Source: Nectonema munidae
Lineage: Eukaryota > Nematomorpha > Nectonematoida > Nectonematidae
Length of the DNA stretch: 64,000 bases
Direction of reading: 5' to 3'
Assembly: GCA_030549495.1 (NCBI GenBank)
Contig: JAUIRK010000242.1
Coordinates: 203,574 to 267,573, forward strand
Shown here piece by piece: positions 46,348 through 58,749 of this stretch (position 1 is the first letter of the stretch; every line of letters begins with the position of its first letter). Below the pieces are notes generated by a model. That model was not told where the DNA came from. It worked only from the letters and a program-made list of their open reading frames with translations, and did not search any database. The position numbers and the translations under genes are program-made.

Positions 46348-49300
46348 CTCCCCCTACGCACAAAAAGATTATAAAAATTTAAGGCTAATTACACTTCTAA
46401 TTGACCTCTCTAGAATACCTGTTTTAGTTTTTATCAAAACTTTTCTTACTAAGTCATCTCTTCCCTTAAAAATTTTCTCAACCTTCCCTGTGATCCATTT
46501 TTCCTTAAATGAAACACTGTCCTTTACTAAAACTACGTCTCCGATGGCTATGTTATGGCATTCCTTAAACCATTTCTTCTGATTAACTAGACAACTAAAG
46601 TATTCTTGATACCATTTTTTCCAGAACTGTTCAACAACTTCTTTCATCTGACGAAACCTTACGTTTGGATATTTGTTAAAATTTAAACTGTTATGTTCAG
46701 ATTGAGTATTACCGAGAAGTAAGTCGTTGGGACACAAATACTTCCCATCTTCGGGGTGAGTGGGATGTCTACCAATAGGTCTTCTGTTCGTTATACTCGC
46801 TATTTCAAACATAACCGTTTGAAGTTCTTCAAAATTAAGTACAGGTTCCTTGCCTACCTTTAATAATAAAATTCTTTTTACGCTTTTAATAAGAGACTCG
46901 CTTACCCCATTCTCCCAAGGTGCTTGTGCTGTAAAAAATGCCATTCTATCCCAGAGTCCTCCTCCTCCTTGATGATTTTGTAACTTTTTATCAACTGCGT
47001 ACCCTTATCTGAAAAACATTTTTTAGGGATGCCTCTGAAAGTAATAAACCTTTTAAAAGCTTTTAAGAATGCAATGGCATCATAGCCCGATAAAACATCT
47101 AGATACACTGCTCTTGACGCTAGGCAGTTAATTATCAAGCCATAGCCTTTGTCTTCTCGATAGTGTCTACCCCTTTTTTGTCTTAGTCTTATGGGTCCTA
47201 ATAAATCAAGTGCTATGTATTCAAAAGGTAAAGATGGTAGAAGTCTTTCTATAGGCAAAGAGCCCATTTTACCTTGACATGCAACTTTATCTAAAATTTT
47301 GCAAGTAATGCATTTGAACCTTATGGACTTTGTTAATCGATTTAAGCCTAATATCCAATACTTTTGGCGAACTTTACAAGCAGTAGTTGATGCACCCGAA
47401 TGACTCAAATCATGAATGTACCTTACGTACAACTTCGAGAACGTATGACTTCCAGGAAGTAAAATGGGATGGTATCCTACTTCTTTAGTTCTCGCTGAAA
47501 CTCTCCAAATTCCTTCATTATCTTTAAATGGGCAAAGTGTTTTTAAATAGTTTTTGTTAATGTTTCCGAAAATTACGCGTTGTACATCTTTGATCCATAA
47601 TTTTAAAGCTTCCTCCTTTTTATTAACATTAATCTCCTTCTGAAATAAGCGCTGCCACCATCCTTTTTTAGGATTGACCATTTCCAAGACTCTCGCCGTT
47701 ACATTTATTAGCATTTTATAACTTTTGTATCTAAAAATATCAATATACTCGCATATGTTTTTTATTTGACCGCTATCTTCAATGGTGAAGTTTATACACC
47801 CTTTTATGTCTCGCTCGTAATTACAAGTTGGCCAATTTTCTAATTCTTGATATAAGAATTCTGGTCCTGATTGCCAATTTGGGTACTTTTCAAACTTGTG
47901 AAAGCAAGGGCGTGTAAGTATGTCAGCTATATTATTTTTGCTGGGTATACATAGCCATTGGTATGGGTCTGTGGGAAACGAACGAATCAAACTTGTGGGA
48001 TTCCTCATTGATCATGGCAAGTACAACTGTTGAATCGATAAAAAAGAAAGTCTTGTCAAATTTTATTCGACAAGTGGTATGTAAAAACTTAGCAAGTCTT
48101 TTTCCAAGCACTGCACCCTGCAACTCTTCTCTCACTATTGTCAAAGTATTTTCAGTTTTTAGAGGCCATACTTTTGTTTTTGCAGCAATCAATCTGCAAA
48201 AAAATTTGCCGTTTTTTAGCCTGTACCTGATATATGCACACGTTCCAAAGGCTTGTGCTGAACTATCAGAAAATACACACAACCATTTTTCTTCTATGTC
48301 ATTCTCTACGAGCAATCCTCTAGGAAAGTTCAATAATTCTATGTTTTCTAAGTTTTTAAAAAATTTAGCCTATTTTTTATATAGATCTTGGTCCAGTGGT
48401 TCATCCCAATCTATTACCTTACCATCTTTTCTCCAAGTGTGTCTTATTAAGATTTTTGCTGTTATCATGTATGGTGCTAACAATCCTATAGGATCAAAGA
48501 TCCCATTAACCAGACTCAGAATCAATCTCCTTGAAAAATTAGAATTAGTAAATGCTTTTTCAAAATCATGCTTTAATTTAAATTTAAAAGTATCATCACT
48601 TACATTCCAGCATATACCTAAAATTTTATTATAATGATTTGCTTTAAACTCGTGCGAAGCCTTACTACCCGAGAAAACCCAATTTTTAATGAAGAAATTA
48701 CCTTTTGACAAAATATCTGAAATTTGATTAGTGACTTTTTCAAGATCTGTTTTGATTATGCAAGAATCTATTATGTCTTCAACGTAAGACTGCTGAATGA
48801 TGATATTTTCAATGTTCTTGTCTTTTGATAGTTTAGCTGTTTTCCTAAGAGCAATTATGCTTATTGCAGCTGCTGGTGAATCTCCAAAATAATTTACTAC
48901 TACCATAAACTCTCTTGGCTCAATGTTGAGAAAATTTCGCCATAAAAATCGGTGAGTGTGCCACTCTAGAGGGGTGGTCTTTATTGCATGGTACATTTTT
49001 TAATGTCTCCTGCAAAAGCGTATTTACCTTCTCTAAATCTTATCAAGACTTCTAAAAGATTGTTTATCATTTTTGGCCCTTTGTACCAATAGTCGTTTAG
49101 TGAATGTCCTAGCGGATGAATCAAATACTACACGCAAAGGAGTAGATTCGTTGTCTTGTTTGATTACTTCTCTATGTGGTATATAATAAATTGGACCATT
49201 CCACTTCTTATCTTCATCATCGAGTTCTTTTATTACCTCTCTCTTCAACATGTCTTCAATTTCTTTATTATAGGCTTCACAAACTTCTCTGCCTATTTTT

Positions 49301-51730
49301 TGCAATCTTTTCTCATTTCCTAATAATCTATGAAAGATATAATCCTTATTATTAGGCAACTCCGCAGGATCTCTTTTCAATGGATAGGTAACGGTCCACT
49401 GGTTATCGTGATGCGATAAATTTTTTTCTATTATATACATTTCCTTTTCTTCGCGTAAAGTCATGTTTGTAAGACCTGGGGCACACTGTCCACATCTGCA
49501 CCCTCCGCATTTAGGTGTACACTCTACCCCCATCGCTTCTGTGCTAAAGAAATCCTGAATCATGTTAGTGCAAATATGATAATTTTGAATGCGCAAACAC
49601 TTATTCCCATCCGTAATGCTCTTTCCCCGAATAACTTTTCCAAATGAACATTCTGACAGAGTTAACTGCCCACTCTGGCTCAGTGGCCATGGGTGTAGAG
49701 AAGAGTAGTCACTTCCTAATAATAACTCAACTTCTCCCGTGGGTCTTTTAACATCTTTTGCTAGAAGATTAAATGGCTTAACTAAGCTATCTAAATCTAC
49801 CGTTTCTAGTTCCGCTGATATTTTCTCTACCCCGTAAGCACAGATAACTTTTAATTGATTATTTCTATCTACAAGTGGAACTTCATAAATCTTACCCTTC
49901 AACATTTTATTGTCGTTACCGACAGTGGTTATATTTAGGCTGTATTTTCGCAATGCTCTAAATTTCATTCTCTTTGCTGTAAGATTTAAAACCAAAGAAA
50001 CAGTTGACCCGCTATCAAACATCAGATTAATGGTTTGATGTCTACCACCGTATAAGGCTGCACCTAATACCGGAAGAACAGTTTCAGTCACACTGCCTGA
50101 ATCTTGCTTCGCAACAGTATGCACAAATCCCTCGTTCGTACAAATATGATGCATGGCAGGGTGATGATTCTGAAAGCAATTCCTTATACTACAACGTCTC
50201 TTAAAGGAACAATTACTTATGTTATGGTTAGTTCCTAAACAGGACGAACATAATTTAACTTTAAAAGCAAATTTTTTACGTACTTCTAGACTTGAATTTA
50301 GAAAGGATCTACAAAATCTAGTTTCATGAGTGTTAGAGTTATGCCATGCGCATTTCCTGCTTCTAAGTTGTTCCGCTTCAAAAATACTCCAGGGAGGATA
50401 CTTTGGACCCTTTTTAGCCACCCCAGTAAAATTAATTGGATTCTTAATATTTTCTCTTGTACTTCCTTCGTACGCATGCATGCATTCTTGCACCTTCAAC
50501 TCATCCGTAAGAAAAATCATCATCTCTTCAAATTTATCCACACTCTTGGTGTTACAAAAATGTCTATACCAATTTAATCTTATACTACGTGGCAACTTTT
50601 CTTTTATAATGGAAACCGTGTTGGAGTTTTTAATTTCATATGCTAAATTAATAGACTCTAAATCAAAAATCGCTCTTTTAAGCATATTTACGAATTCATA
50701 AAAGCTTTTATGATCACCTGGTTTTAATACTTGCTGTTTAATATCATTGACAATGCTGGAAACTAAGTGGGGATTATCATATCTTGTATCTAATTTTAAA
50801 AACATTTCCTCCACGTCATCTCTGCAACATCTAACCAAACTTAAGGGAGACTCGCCTAGCAAAGTTTTTAGTATTAGCGGTGCCGTTCTTGCACCATACA
50901 CTGGCAAAATGTGTTGAAAAAAATCACGTTTAAAAGGTAAGTATTCTCTAATGTTGCCTTCATACTTTCTCATCTTTGGCAATTCAAAACTTATCATGTT
51001 TTGAATTGGGTTGGAGCGATTACCTTTATGCTTCTCAGAAACTAATACGTAACAGTCTGCTAGCAACGCCATTGAATCATTTTTTAAATTTTCGAACGTT
51101 TCGTCAAAAATAAGCGCACGTTCTTTAATTAAATTCTCATGAAAACTTATCATATATTTTAAATCGCTATACATACCTTCCTCGCAGTTATTTGCAGTCT
51201 TAATAATTCCTGTTAAACATACTAATTTATCTTTACTTAATGAAATTTTAGAATTTAGTACTTTAATTGATTCTTTTAAATTGATAATATAAGAATCAAG
51301 GTTAGCTTTAGAGGTTGAACACCTTTCATACACTTCTGAAATCCATTCATCCTCGTCCCGACTACCGGTATACTCCTTGTGCCCTTCAATGAACTTCGTT
51401 GTAAAGAACCTCTATTTTTTCTTGCGCATGCCTCAATTCTTGTAAATCTTTTACAGCGATGCTCACCGTCTGGTCTATTTTTTTACAAAAACTAGTCTAC
51501 TCTCGCTTAGCAATAACCTCTTGTGCATTGTGAGAAAGTAACTTACAGTAAATTAACACTTTAAAAAATACAATGTGTTGAAAAATAATGTATATTGGTA
51601 TAGATGGCAAGTTACTTCAAACTTCAGGAAAATCTCCAATACTCCTTCGGATACAAGATCTTCAACTTCTAGGAATCTTTTAACCTGAATTTGGAACCAG
51701 CTCCTTTAGGATTTAGAAAACTTCTTGGAT

Positions 51731-52120
51731 TGTTACGCGAATTGTAGCGTAGTTATGAATTTATTAAACAAAAAAGAAAATGCAGGAATCTTGGATGACG
51801 TTTCCAGTGCTCTTCTGGCTCTTTGTCTAGCCTTACTTTAGAAACATTGCATCCAAGAAGTTTTTCCCATGTATATTGCTTGAAACTGTCAGGTCGTAAA
51901 TCGTCTTTTCGATGTATATATATGTGTGTATATAGATGTGTGGTATGGACACGATGCAAATTTGCAAGGTCTTATTGTAAAAAGAAGTGTGGCTTAGATG
52001 GGATAAAAGTACAGCATTGTGATAGTGTAAATTAGCATGATATATAAAATAGATTTAACATTTATTTGCATAAAATATAATAAAAACAATTAAGATACAA
52101 TTAACATATATTATGTTACA
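51731..52120 (-). repeat. BEL/Pao LTR (5' LTR of the element)
   Basis: 390 bp. It is longer than its partner mainly through a TATATATGTGTGTATATAGA-type insertion near 51915-51950 and short repeats. Confidence 0.9.
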
Positions 52121-53200
52121 ACTGGTCTATGAAGAAGAAAATAATATCAGAAAAAATTGTGAGAATAGTTCAGGAATTGTACAAAAAGTCAAAAAAAGAA
52201 TGCTAAAACAATGGGAAAAAAATCAAGAGAATTTGAGATTAGAGTTGGTCTCTATCAAAGTTCCGTATTAAGCCATATTTTGTTTGCAATAGTGATAGAT
52301 ATTTTGTCTGAAATTATAAAAGCAGAATATCTATGGAAGCTACTTTTCGCAGAAGATTTAATTATAATGTCAAAAAATAGTGAACAATTCCAGAAAAGAC
52401 CTATAAGCTGGCAAGAATGTCTTGAAAAGTATGGGCTGAAAATGTATACAAAGAAGACAGAAATTATGGTGTATAGTAAAATAGTGGAATATGTGACTAT
52501 TAGAGACTCATATCAACAGGAATTTAAACAAGTGAAAAACTTAAAGTATCTGGGATCACTGATGGTTAAAAAAGCAAACTTAAGAAAAGTGAAAGCAAGA
52601 GTGGATGCAAGCTGGAGCAAATCGAGGGAAGTAAAAGCTTTGAAAAACGATTGTAGGATAACAATGAAGTTGAATACAAAAATTTATAATACAATGATTA
52701 GACTAGCTATGACGTATAGATAAGAATGTTGTGGCTTGAAGAAAAAGAATGAAAGAAAATTGATTAAAACAGAAATGAGAATGTTAAGAATGAAGTTGGG
52801 CGTGACTCTAAAGACAGAATGAAGAATGAGGTTATGAAATGAAAGACAATGGTGACAGAAAACTTACTTATAATAAGAGGAAAAAGTAAACTTTTTTGGT
52901 ATGGTCATGTGATAGTGAAAGAATTCCCTAAATATATAAAAGGATTATATATAAAAAATATATAATTAAATATATTTAATTCTATTAAATATGATTAAAT
53001 ATATAAAAAACCAGTTAGTGGGGAAGAGAAGTAGAGGACGGCAAGCAAAGTGATGGAAAGATGGATTGATAAAAAGCATACAACAAATTTGTCTCAAAAA
53101 TGAAAATGCTCAAATAGATGGAAATGGATAAAACATCATGTAAACAGACCCTCCACTTGGGAAAAGGCGTAGCCGAAGAAAAAGAAGAAAATGAATTTAA

Positions 53201-53652
53201 CAAAGAAAAAGTGGGAGAGGAAGGTGTGAGCTTTATTATATATAAAGTATGTATCTACCATATCTATTGTATATGGTAGGTAGGTAGGCAGAGAGATTTC
53301 TAAGCACTTTCCAGCTTGAGCTGATATGCTTACAAGTCTGCTGGATTATAGTCTTCAAAGTAAGAATTTTTTCTTTTGTGGGTCTTTCTGTAATAGAAAA
53401 GATTAGAATAGAAGAAGATGGGTTAATGTGATTAGATATTTGGGAGAAGATTGAGTGTTTGTTTTGCAGAGAGTATTGGTTCGATTGTGGTTATGATAAG
53501 AGAGAGATGTTTGATGACTATTGGGTGTTGTAAAAGATCATGTAGAGAGGATGGAATATCTTTAAAAAAAGGAGAGGCTTTTTTCAAGAAGTTAGTGTCG
53601 GTGAGAATGAAATATTGGACAATAAAGGAGAATGTGTATAGGTTGGTTGGTT
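53201..53652. other. Simple-repeat-rich tail of the LINE and spacer
   Basis: A GGTAGGTAGGTAG run near 53275 and a segment TAAGCACTTTCCAGC...GCTGATATGCTTA near 53300 that weakly resembles the end of SINE family D. No gene. Confidence 0.4.
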
Positions 53653-53820
53653 TGAGATATCAAAGCACTTTCAACCGTAAGGCTATATGCTCGCATTATG
53701 CTTAAGATGGTTAATCACAGTTTTTGTGAATTTGTTTTTAGAGTTGGGAGCCTTGGGAATCTAACCCCTGACCTTCAACTGTTAAGCTGAGAGGTACACC
53801 CTAACAACCAATGAGGCTCA
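53653..53820 (-). mobile_element. tRNA-derived SINE, family D, copy 2
   Basis: Inverse of 42886-43036: GAGATATCAAAGCACTTTCA, CGTAAGGCTATATGC, GGTTAATCACAG. The tRNA-like head lies at the right end (GGTCAGGGGTTAGATTCC on the minus strand). Confidence 0.7.
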
Positions 53821-54103
53821 AATGTGTATAGGTGTTTCAATGTAAGGACAGAAGGTCTTTTTTATTCGATTGTATATAAATAAATATGCAAACTTAAAAA
53901 TTAATATCTTTTAATTTTGCTATTTTTTGTTTTCTATAACATTTTAAATTTCAGTTATTAATGCTAAAATACAAAAGAAATCATGCAAAAGAGTTTTTCA
54001 ATATCAAATTTTAAATTCTTTGTTACTTTTGACTTAAGTGTCATTTGTTCCACAAGCTGTGTTCAAATTTGAAAATGGATTTGTATCTAAATTTTTTTTA
54101 GTT

Positions 54104-54234
54104 GTCGGTATCGCATCAAAGGGAAGAATAATCTTCCATAGCTGGACAGATGGTAAGGATAGTCACGATCAGGAATCGAACTAAGGCCATTTGGATCGAT
54201 ACCCAGACTCCCCTAACACTAGGGCACAAGAGTG
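54104..54234 (-). mobile_element. tRNA-derived SINE, family B, copy 2
   Basis: GGGAAGAATAATCTTCCATA and GCTGGACAGATGGTAAGGAT are the inverse of the body of the copy at 4893. The B-box-like segment reads GTTCGATTCCTG on the minus strand. Confidence 0.75.
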
Positions 54235-54980
54235 GGGAATATTTTTTTTTATGTAAAAACGAAATTATATAAGTTGGAAAAAATATTGTTTTAATTTAAA
54301 ACAGACTAAAAATTTTTAGGTGAAAAATGCAACAACTGTAACAAATAAGTTATATAATTTTCATTGAGTTAAATAAGATATTAACAATGTTATTTTTTCA
54401 ATGGAAAGAGATATCCCTTTTTCTTATTTTTCTAAACAGACATCTACTTTTCCTCTTTTGCACCGATAAAAGAATATCGTTTTTGATTTTCATCACATGA
54501 TATCAACGAAAGTATATGATCCTTATCTTTTTTCATTGTAAAGAATATCTACCTTCACATGAAATCATTACGTTTCATACGAATTACGTGTTTTTACTAC
54601 TTGGTTATTATGTACACAGATTTAGATATCATTTTGTTCACAAAATGTTAAATTTATGTACAAAATGTCTTAGGTATTATAAATTTTCTTAGCACACTTT
54701 TGTCATATAAAACCAAAATGAAAAAGACAAGAATTTTAGTATAATTTATTTTAAGTAAGTTGGAGATAATCATGATCACGCATATAATTTAAAAAAGTAA
54801 AACTTCTAAAAATCTGCTGAAAAATGTATAGATAGTTTGTTTCTGTTAAATTATTTGCAAATATTTTAATTACGAGTTTGAATATTCTACTAGTTGTTTA
54901 GAATTTGCAAAATTCTCTGAAAAGTTATTTGACTTTAATTATTCGTGTAAACCAACTGAAATTTTTTGGAAGTGTACAAT
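54235..54980. other. AT-rich spacer
   Basis: No gene or recognised repeat seen. Confidence 0.45.
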
Positions 54981-55135
54981 GGCGTGAGTAGGGTTGGTTA
55001 GATGCTGGATTCGATAACTCAAGGTCTTGGGTTCGATTCCGCATCAAGCCTGCTTTCCTCATAGTTCGATACAAGTGGCGCAATTGTGCCTTCTTGATGA
55101 AAACACCCCGGGGTACCTTTACCTTTACCTTTACA
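54981..55135 (+). mobile_element. tRNA-derived SINE, family C, copy with CTTTAC tail
   Basis: Head GGCGTGAGTAGGGTTGGTTA, B box GGGTTCGATTCCG, body CATAGTTCGATACAAGTGGC, then GAAAACACCCCGGGGTACC and a tail of three to four CTTTAC units. Best-preserved copy of the family in the window. Confidence 0.9.
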
Positions 55136-56392
55136 CTTCTATGTAGCGAACATTTTATTGACTAGCTTGGGACTTCAATATAAGAAATTTTACCTTACTT
55201 ATTTAGCTTTTTTAAAATTGGTAAATTAAACTCTACATTTAATTATTTTTTCTTTTTAGATAAAAGAAAATTTTCTCTATACCTTTTTGGCAAGTATAGT
55301 AGAATCACCAACAGAGATAAAAAAAATAAGGCCCAAGTACAGAACTTGTATATCTAATTTTTTTTCTATATTATCATAGTTTTTTTATTTATAATGAGCG
55401 AATAAATACAAAATCCTTTTTGTATAGCTTTTGAATTTCAAAGTTTTGTTTTCCTATTTTTTTATAAACGATTTTACTCAAGTTTTTTATTTTCTTTAGT
55501 CTGGCCTTTTTTAAAGGCTATGATTCGTAGCCAATTTAGAAGATCATATATTAACTCTTGCCTTAAATATTTTTTATTCTTTTTTAATTTTTTATTCTTT
55601 GTAAGTTATTTTGAATAGAAGTTCTTTTAATATAATATCTAAGTTAGTGATATTTATGATAAATCAGATATATGTAATTTTTCGGGAATTTACTGACCTT
55701 AATAACGGAGTTTTCGTCGATATTTTTCATTCACTGATCTTATTTATTTGTAAAAAACATGAATTAATAAAGCAGACAAAATCAATTACACAGCATAATA
55801 TTACAATAGTCAAATTAAAATGGTCTAGAAATGAGCAAACATCTGTATCAATGACAAAATTTTTAAGAGAGAATATAATTCCAAAAAGGTTAGTATTTTT
55901 TTCGAACTTTATTTAAAGGATTTTAGATTTATTATTAAAAAGTTTCCGATTTATGGTTATTTCACCTCATTTATTAAAAAATCAATAGTATTTTCAAATG
56001 CTCATTCTTCTAACCTAAAATTTATTATAATTGAGCTTAAGAATGCATATTTTTCATTTGAGGATAAATTTTTCTTTAAATTTAGCACATATTTACGATA
56101 ATATATGTAACGTATTCTTTTATTTTCTTTATTGCTTATTCTTTTATCAAAAAGTATATTTATCAACACGTGAAGGTCAGATTTTATATTATGAGGTTAA
56201 TCAGATGGTTAAGGTTTTCTTTCCTAGAGATGTATTGTAGCTGTTAATTATTTTTTGTTGTCTCCTATATTACGTTATCTCAAATTATCACCTTTTCCAA
56301 TTAGTCAAACAATTTCTTATTTGAAATTGAGTGACGAATTTTCTTTTCAAAAATTCTTACACTTTTAGGCTGTATAAATATATTCAATGTCC
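55136..56392. other. AT-rich spacer
   Basis: Open frames at 55611-55916 and 56031-56240 are AT-biased and match nothing. The upstream exon of the tetraspanin could lie here but I could not find it. Confidence 0.4.
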
Positions 56393-58080
56393 GGTTGTCA
56401 TAATATTCTGACTAGAACTGGACTGTAATATTTACGGACCATATTGGCCTGAACTACAGAAATCAAAGACCGAACTCAACTCAACCATAAGAAACACTTT
56501 TAACTAGTGATGAACCAAACTGTGAAAAGGTCTATTTGAATACTTTATAAACTCGATACATAATATAATAGGTCCAGATTTTAATGATGTAATCCTACAC
56601 TCAGTTTTCCATAAAGCTAATTAAAAGCTCAATCTTGAAACTGTCATTCACCTCGATATAGTTTGAAGTATCTTTGGTTAACCCATTTACGACCAATGTT
56701 CCTATTTTGGAACATAAGTAATTTCATCTTCGTCTGCTTTTTTCAATGACTTTGAATATAAATCGTCTGCGTTTTTTTAGATATCGTCTGCTTTGCTTGG
56801 TCTTAAATGGGTTAAATCAAGATTGAACTTATTTACACATAAAAATAAAAAATTAAAAAAAATCGAAATATTTATTAATCCAAAAAGCACCTATTCTGAT
56901 TTTCGCAGGTAACGCTGATTGCTGGAATAAGCCAAATGTCTAAAGCCTAATTACAATTTTTCCAAGGAAAAGAATGAAAATTAAAACTTTTGCATAACAA
57001 ATTAATTTGAATATAAAGAAACTTGAATAATAATTATGCGGGTAATCAGCACAAGTCTCGTCACATCGGACGCTAATTTATCTGTCAATTAAAAGTTCTA
57101 ATAGCACTCGAAAATCTCAATACTACATTGATGTTTACAGATATGCAATATAAGAGATCAAACTGTAGAAACCATTGCTACATTATGCAGTGTATACTAT
57201 TTCTGTTTCAATTTTTAATGATATATTTATAGAGATAAATTGTGTTGATTTTCTCATCCCTCTTTTTACGTCAATGATTGCTTTGTGATGTTCAAAATCC
57301 CTCTTCAAAAATATCATCTTATTAATTATTTCAAATTTCTTGATATTATACTTACATATTATTTTTATCAAAATGATTTCAATATTTTCACCATAAAATG
57401 AATACATATTAATTAAACCGTCTTAATCGATTGAGATCAGTATATCATTGGACTTTAAGCGGATTTGACTGTTAATTATAATTCCGGACTAATATTTGTT
57501 CTGACTATCCTGAACTAGACTGATGCAAAAGAGGACTCGACCGAACTGAACCACCACGACTGGTTTTAACTGGTCGTGAATCTGATCCTAAGCAAGTCTA
57601 AGGGTGTGGAAGTTTCGTTACAATTTTGCAGCAGCATCGATCAGACCTGTTCAAAGTCTCGTCTGACTTAGTTCGGTCCTCATAACATCCAGACCATGGC
57701 TGGACTAGACCCTTTATTTTTGTAACCGGACTGAACCCGACTATTATATCTACGGACAAGATAGGACTAGACTACAGAAATTAATGATCGGACAGAACTG
57801 AACCACTAGTATCGGTTTTAACGTGTACTGGACCAGACGGTGAAACAGGTCTATTAATAGCTATCTTTACTTAATTATTGTTTTCAAATCAACAGCTTTT
57901 AGGCTATCTTAAATACCTCACAATGTCTATATGCTTTTACTGTATATTGTATCTATACATATTTAAATTCTGGTCCATTCCTATAATATCCAGATCAGGA
58001 CTGGACTAGAGCAACCAGACTCAAATCGACTATAAATGGACCAGATCATACCAGACTGCAGAAATTAAGGACACAAATAA
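56393..58080. repeat. Degenerate repeat family rich in GGACTGGAC/CGGACTGAAC words (four blocks)
   Basis: Blocks at about 56393-56545, 57470-57600, 57635-57860 and 57968-58080 share an order of motifs: CCAGACC..GGACTGGACTAGA, a CCGACTATTATAT-like part, ACTACAGAAATTAA, GACCGAACTGAACCAC, GGTTTTAAC, then GTGAAACAGGTCTATT. They are diverged from one another. A MITE separates block 1 from the rest. No coding potential. Confidence 0.65.
56682..56811 (+). mobile_element. piggyBac-type MITE, copy 3 (best preserved)
   Basis: 130 bp with inverted ends CCCATTTACGACCA and TGGTCTTAAATGGG, flanked on both sides by TTAA (56678-56681 and 56812-56815). It contains an internal palindrome GTTCCTATTTTGGAAC and three TCGTCTGC words. 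TTAA duplication plus CCC ends define piggyBac-type elements. Confidence 0.9.
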
Positions 58081-58749
58081 GCAGTAAGAAATGGTATTTC
58101 CCTTTGTTCTTAAACGTAAATAACATAGCCTTTGTTTATTCTTGGAGACTTTTTCAGATAACAAATTACTCTAAAATATGTAATAAAGATTTCAAAAGAT
58201 TAGTTGTGCTAATCCTTCTTAAAAATCCAAACCCTTTTAAAATTTGAGTTTGAATCCAAGAGGAGGAAGAAGAAGCCCATGAAGTTATGAAATAAGAGTT
58301 GATGACACATCCCATCAACGAAAAATTAAGAAAAATTAAGTGCACCAAATGTGAAGTTTTTTTGCATCTAAAAAACTGGTGGCAAACATCTCATTAAATT
58401 TAATGTATTTAAAGAAAAATATTAAGAGATATTAATATGTTTGGGATACTTGACATAAAATATTATTCATGTAAAAATAATTTGTATCTACATTTTAATT
58501 TTCCAAAAAAAAGTGTTCATTCTTTCATCATCATAACAAATAATGCTAACTCTCATTTCAGCCCCTTTTATCCTTCTTTTTCGATGGAATTTTATATATT
58601 TAGACGAGACGATTTTCTTTTCTTGCTTCACATATGTGATACTGCTCCTCAAAGGCCAAATCAAAAAATTTTCTCCTTCAGTTAAAATTAACAATAGGAT
58701 TAAATGTGTCAAAAACGTCGGTCTTGAATTTTCTGACTAATTTTTTTTA

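Larger units (their letters stand above)
46012..52120 (-). mobile_element. BEL/Pao LTR retrotransposon, near full length, broken
   Basis: A 6.1-kb element in minus orientation, flanked by the 5-bp duplication ACTGG (46007-46011 and 52121-52125). In coding order it has a gag-like region with zinc-knuckle-type Cys/His (about 50100-51330), an aspartic protease region (MFDSGSTVSLVL, about 49400-50070), reverse transcriptase (about 48370-49250), RNase H (about 47930-48330), an integrase with zinc-binding N-terminus and core (about 46900-47700), and a C-terminal domain (about 46369-46800). This domain set and order is that of Pao-type elements. A purine-rich stretch (GTAGGGGGAG) abuts the downstream LTR. 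The coding region looks broken, with roughly four or five interruptions. The LTRs differ by only a few substitutions and some indels, so the insertion is fairly young. Confidence 0.9.
45240..53200 (+). mobile_element. Non-LTR retrotransposon (LINE), split by a BEL/Pao insertion
   Basis: The 5' part (about 45240-46011) carries worn endonuclease-like sequence (VTKRYTEA, then an IDYIL-like end), then an RT frame from 45829 with EFGFMRGKSTTDAIFLVRQL and FDLEKAY. After the insertion at 46012-52120 the RT resumes: 52211-52723 has FEIRVGLYQSSVLSHILFAI, LLFAEDLIIMSK (FADD motif changed to FAED) and KYLGSLMVKK. The 3' end carries FWYGHV and RPSTWEKA pieces and a lysine-rich end near 53190, followed by simple repeats. 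The reading frame is broken in several places apart from the insertion, so it is inactive. Same clade as the fragment at 37424-38380. Confidence 0.85.

Noticed and set aside
47963-48634. 223-codon + strand ORF
   Set aside because: Antisense shadow of the BEL/Pao element.
55611-55916. 101-codon ORF considered as an upstream tetraspanin exon
   Set aside because: Lacks the N-terminal tetraspanin pattern (aromatic FxxNxxFW before the phase-0 junction).
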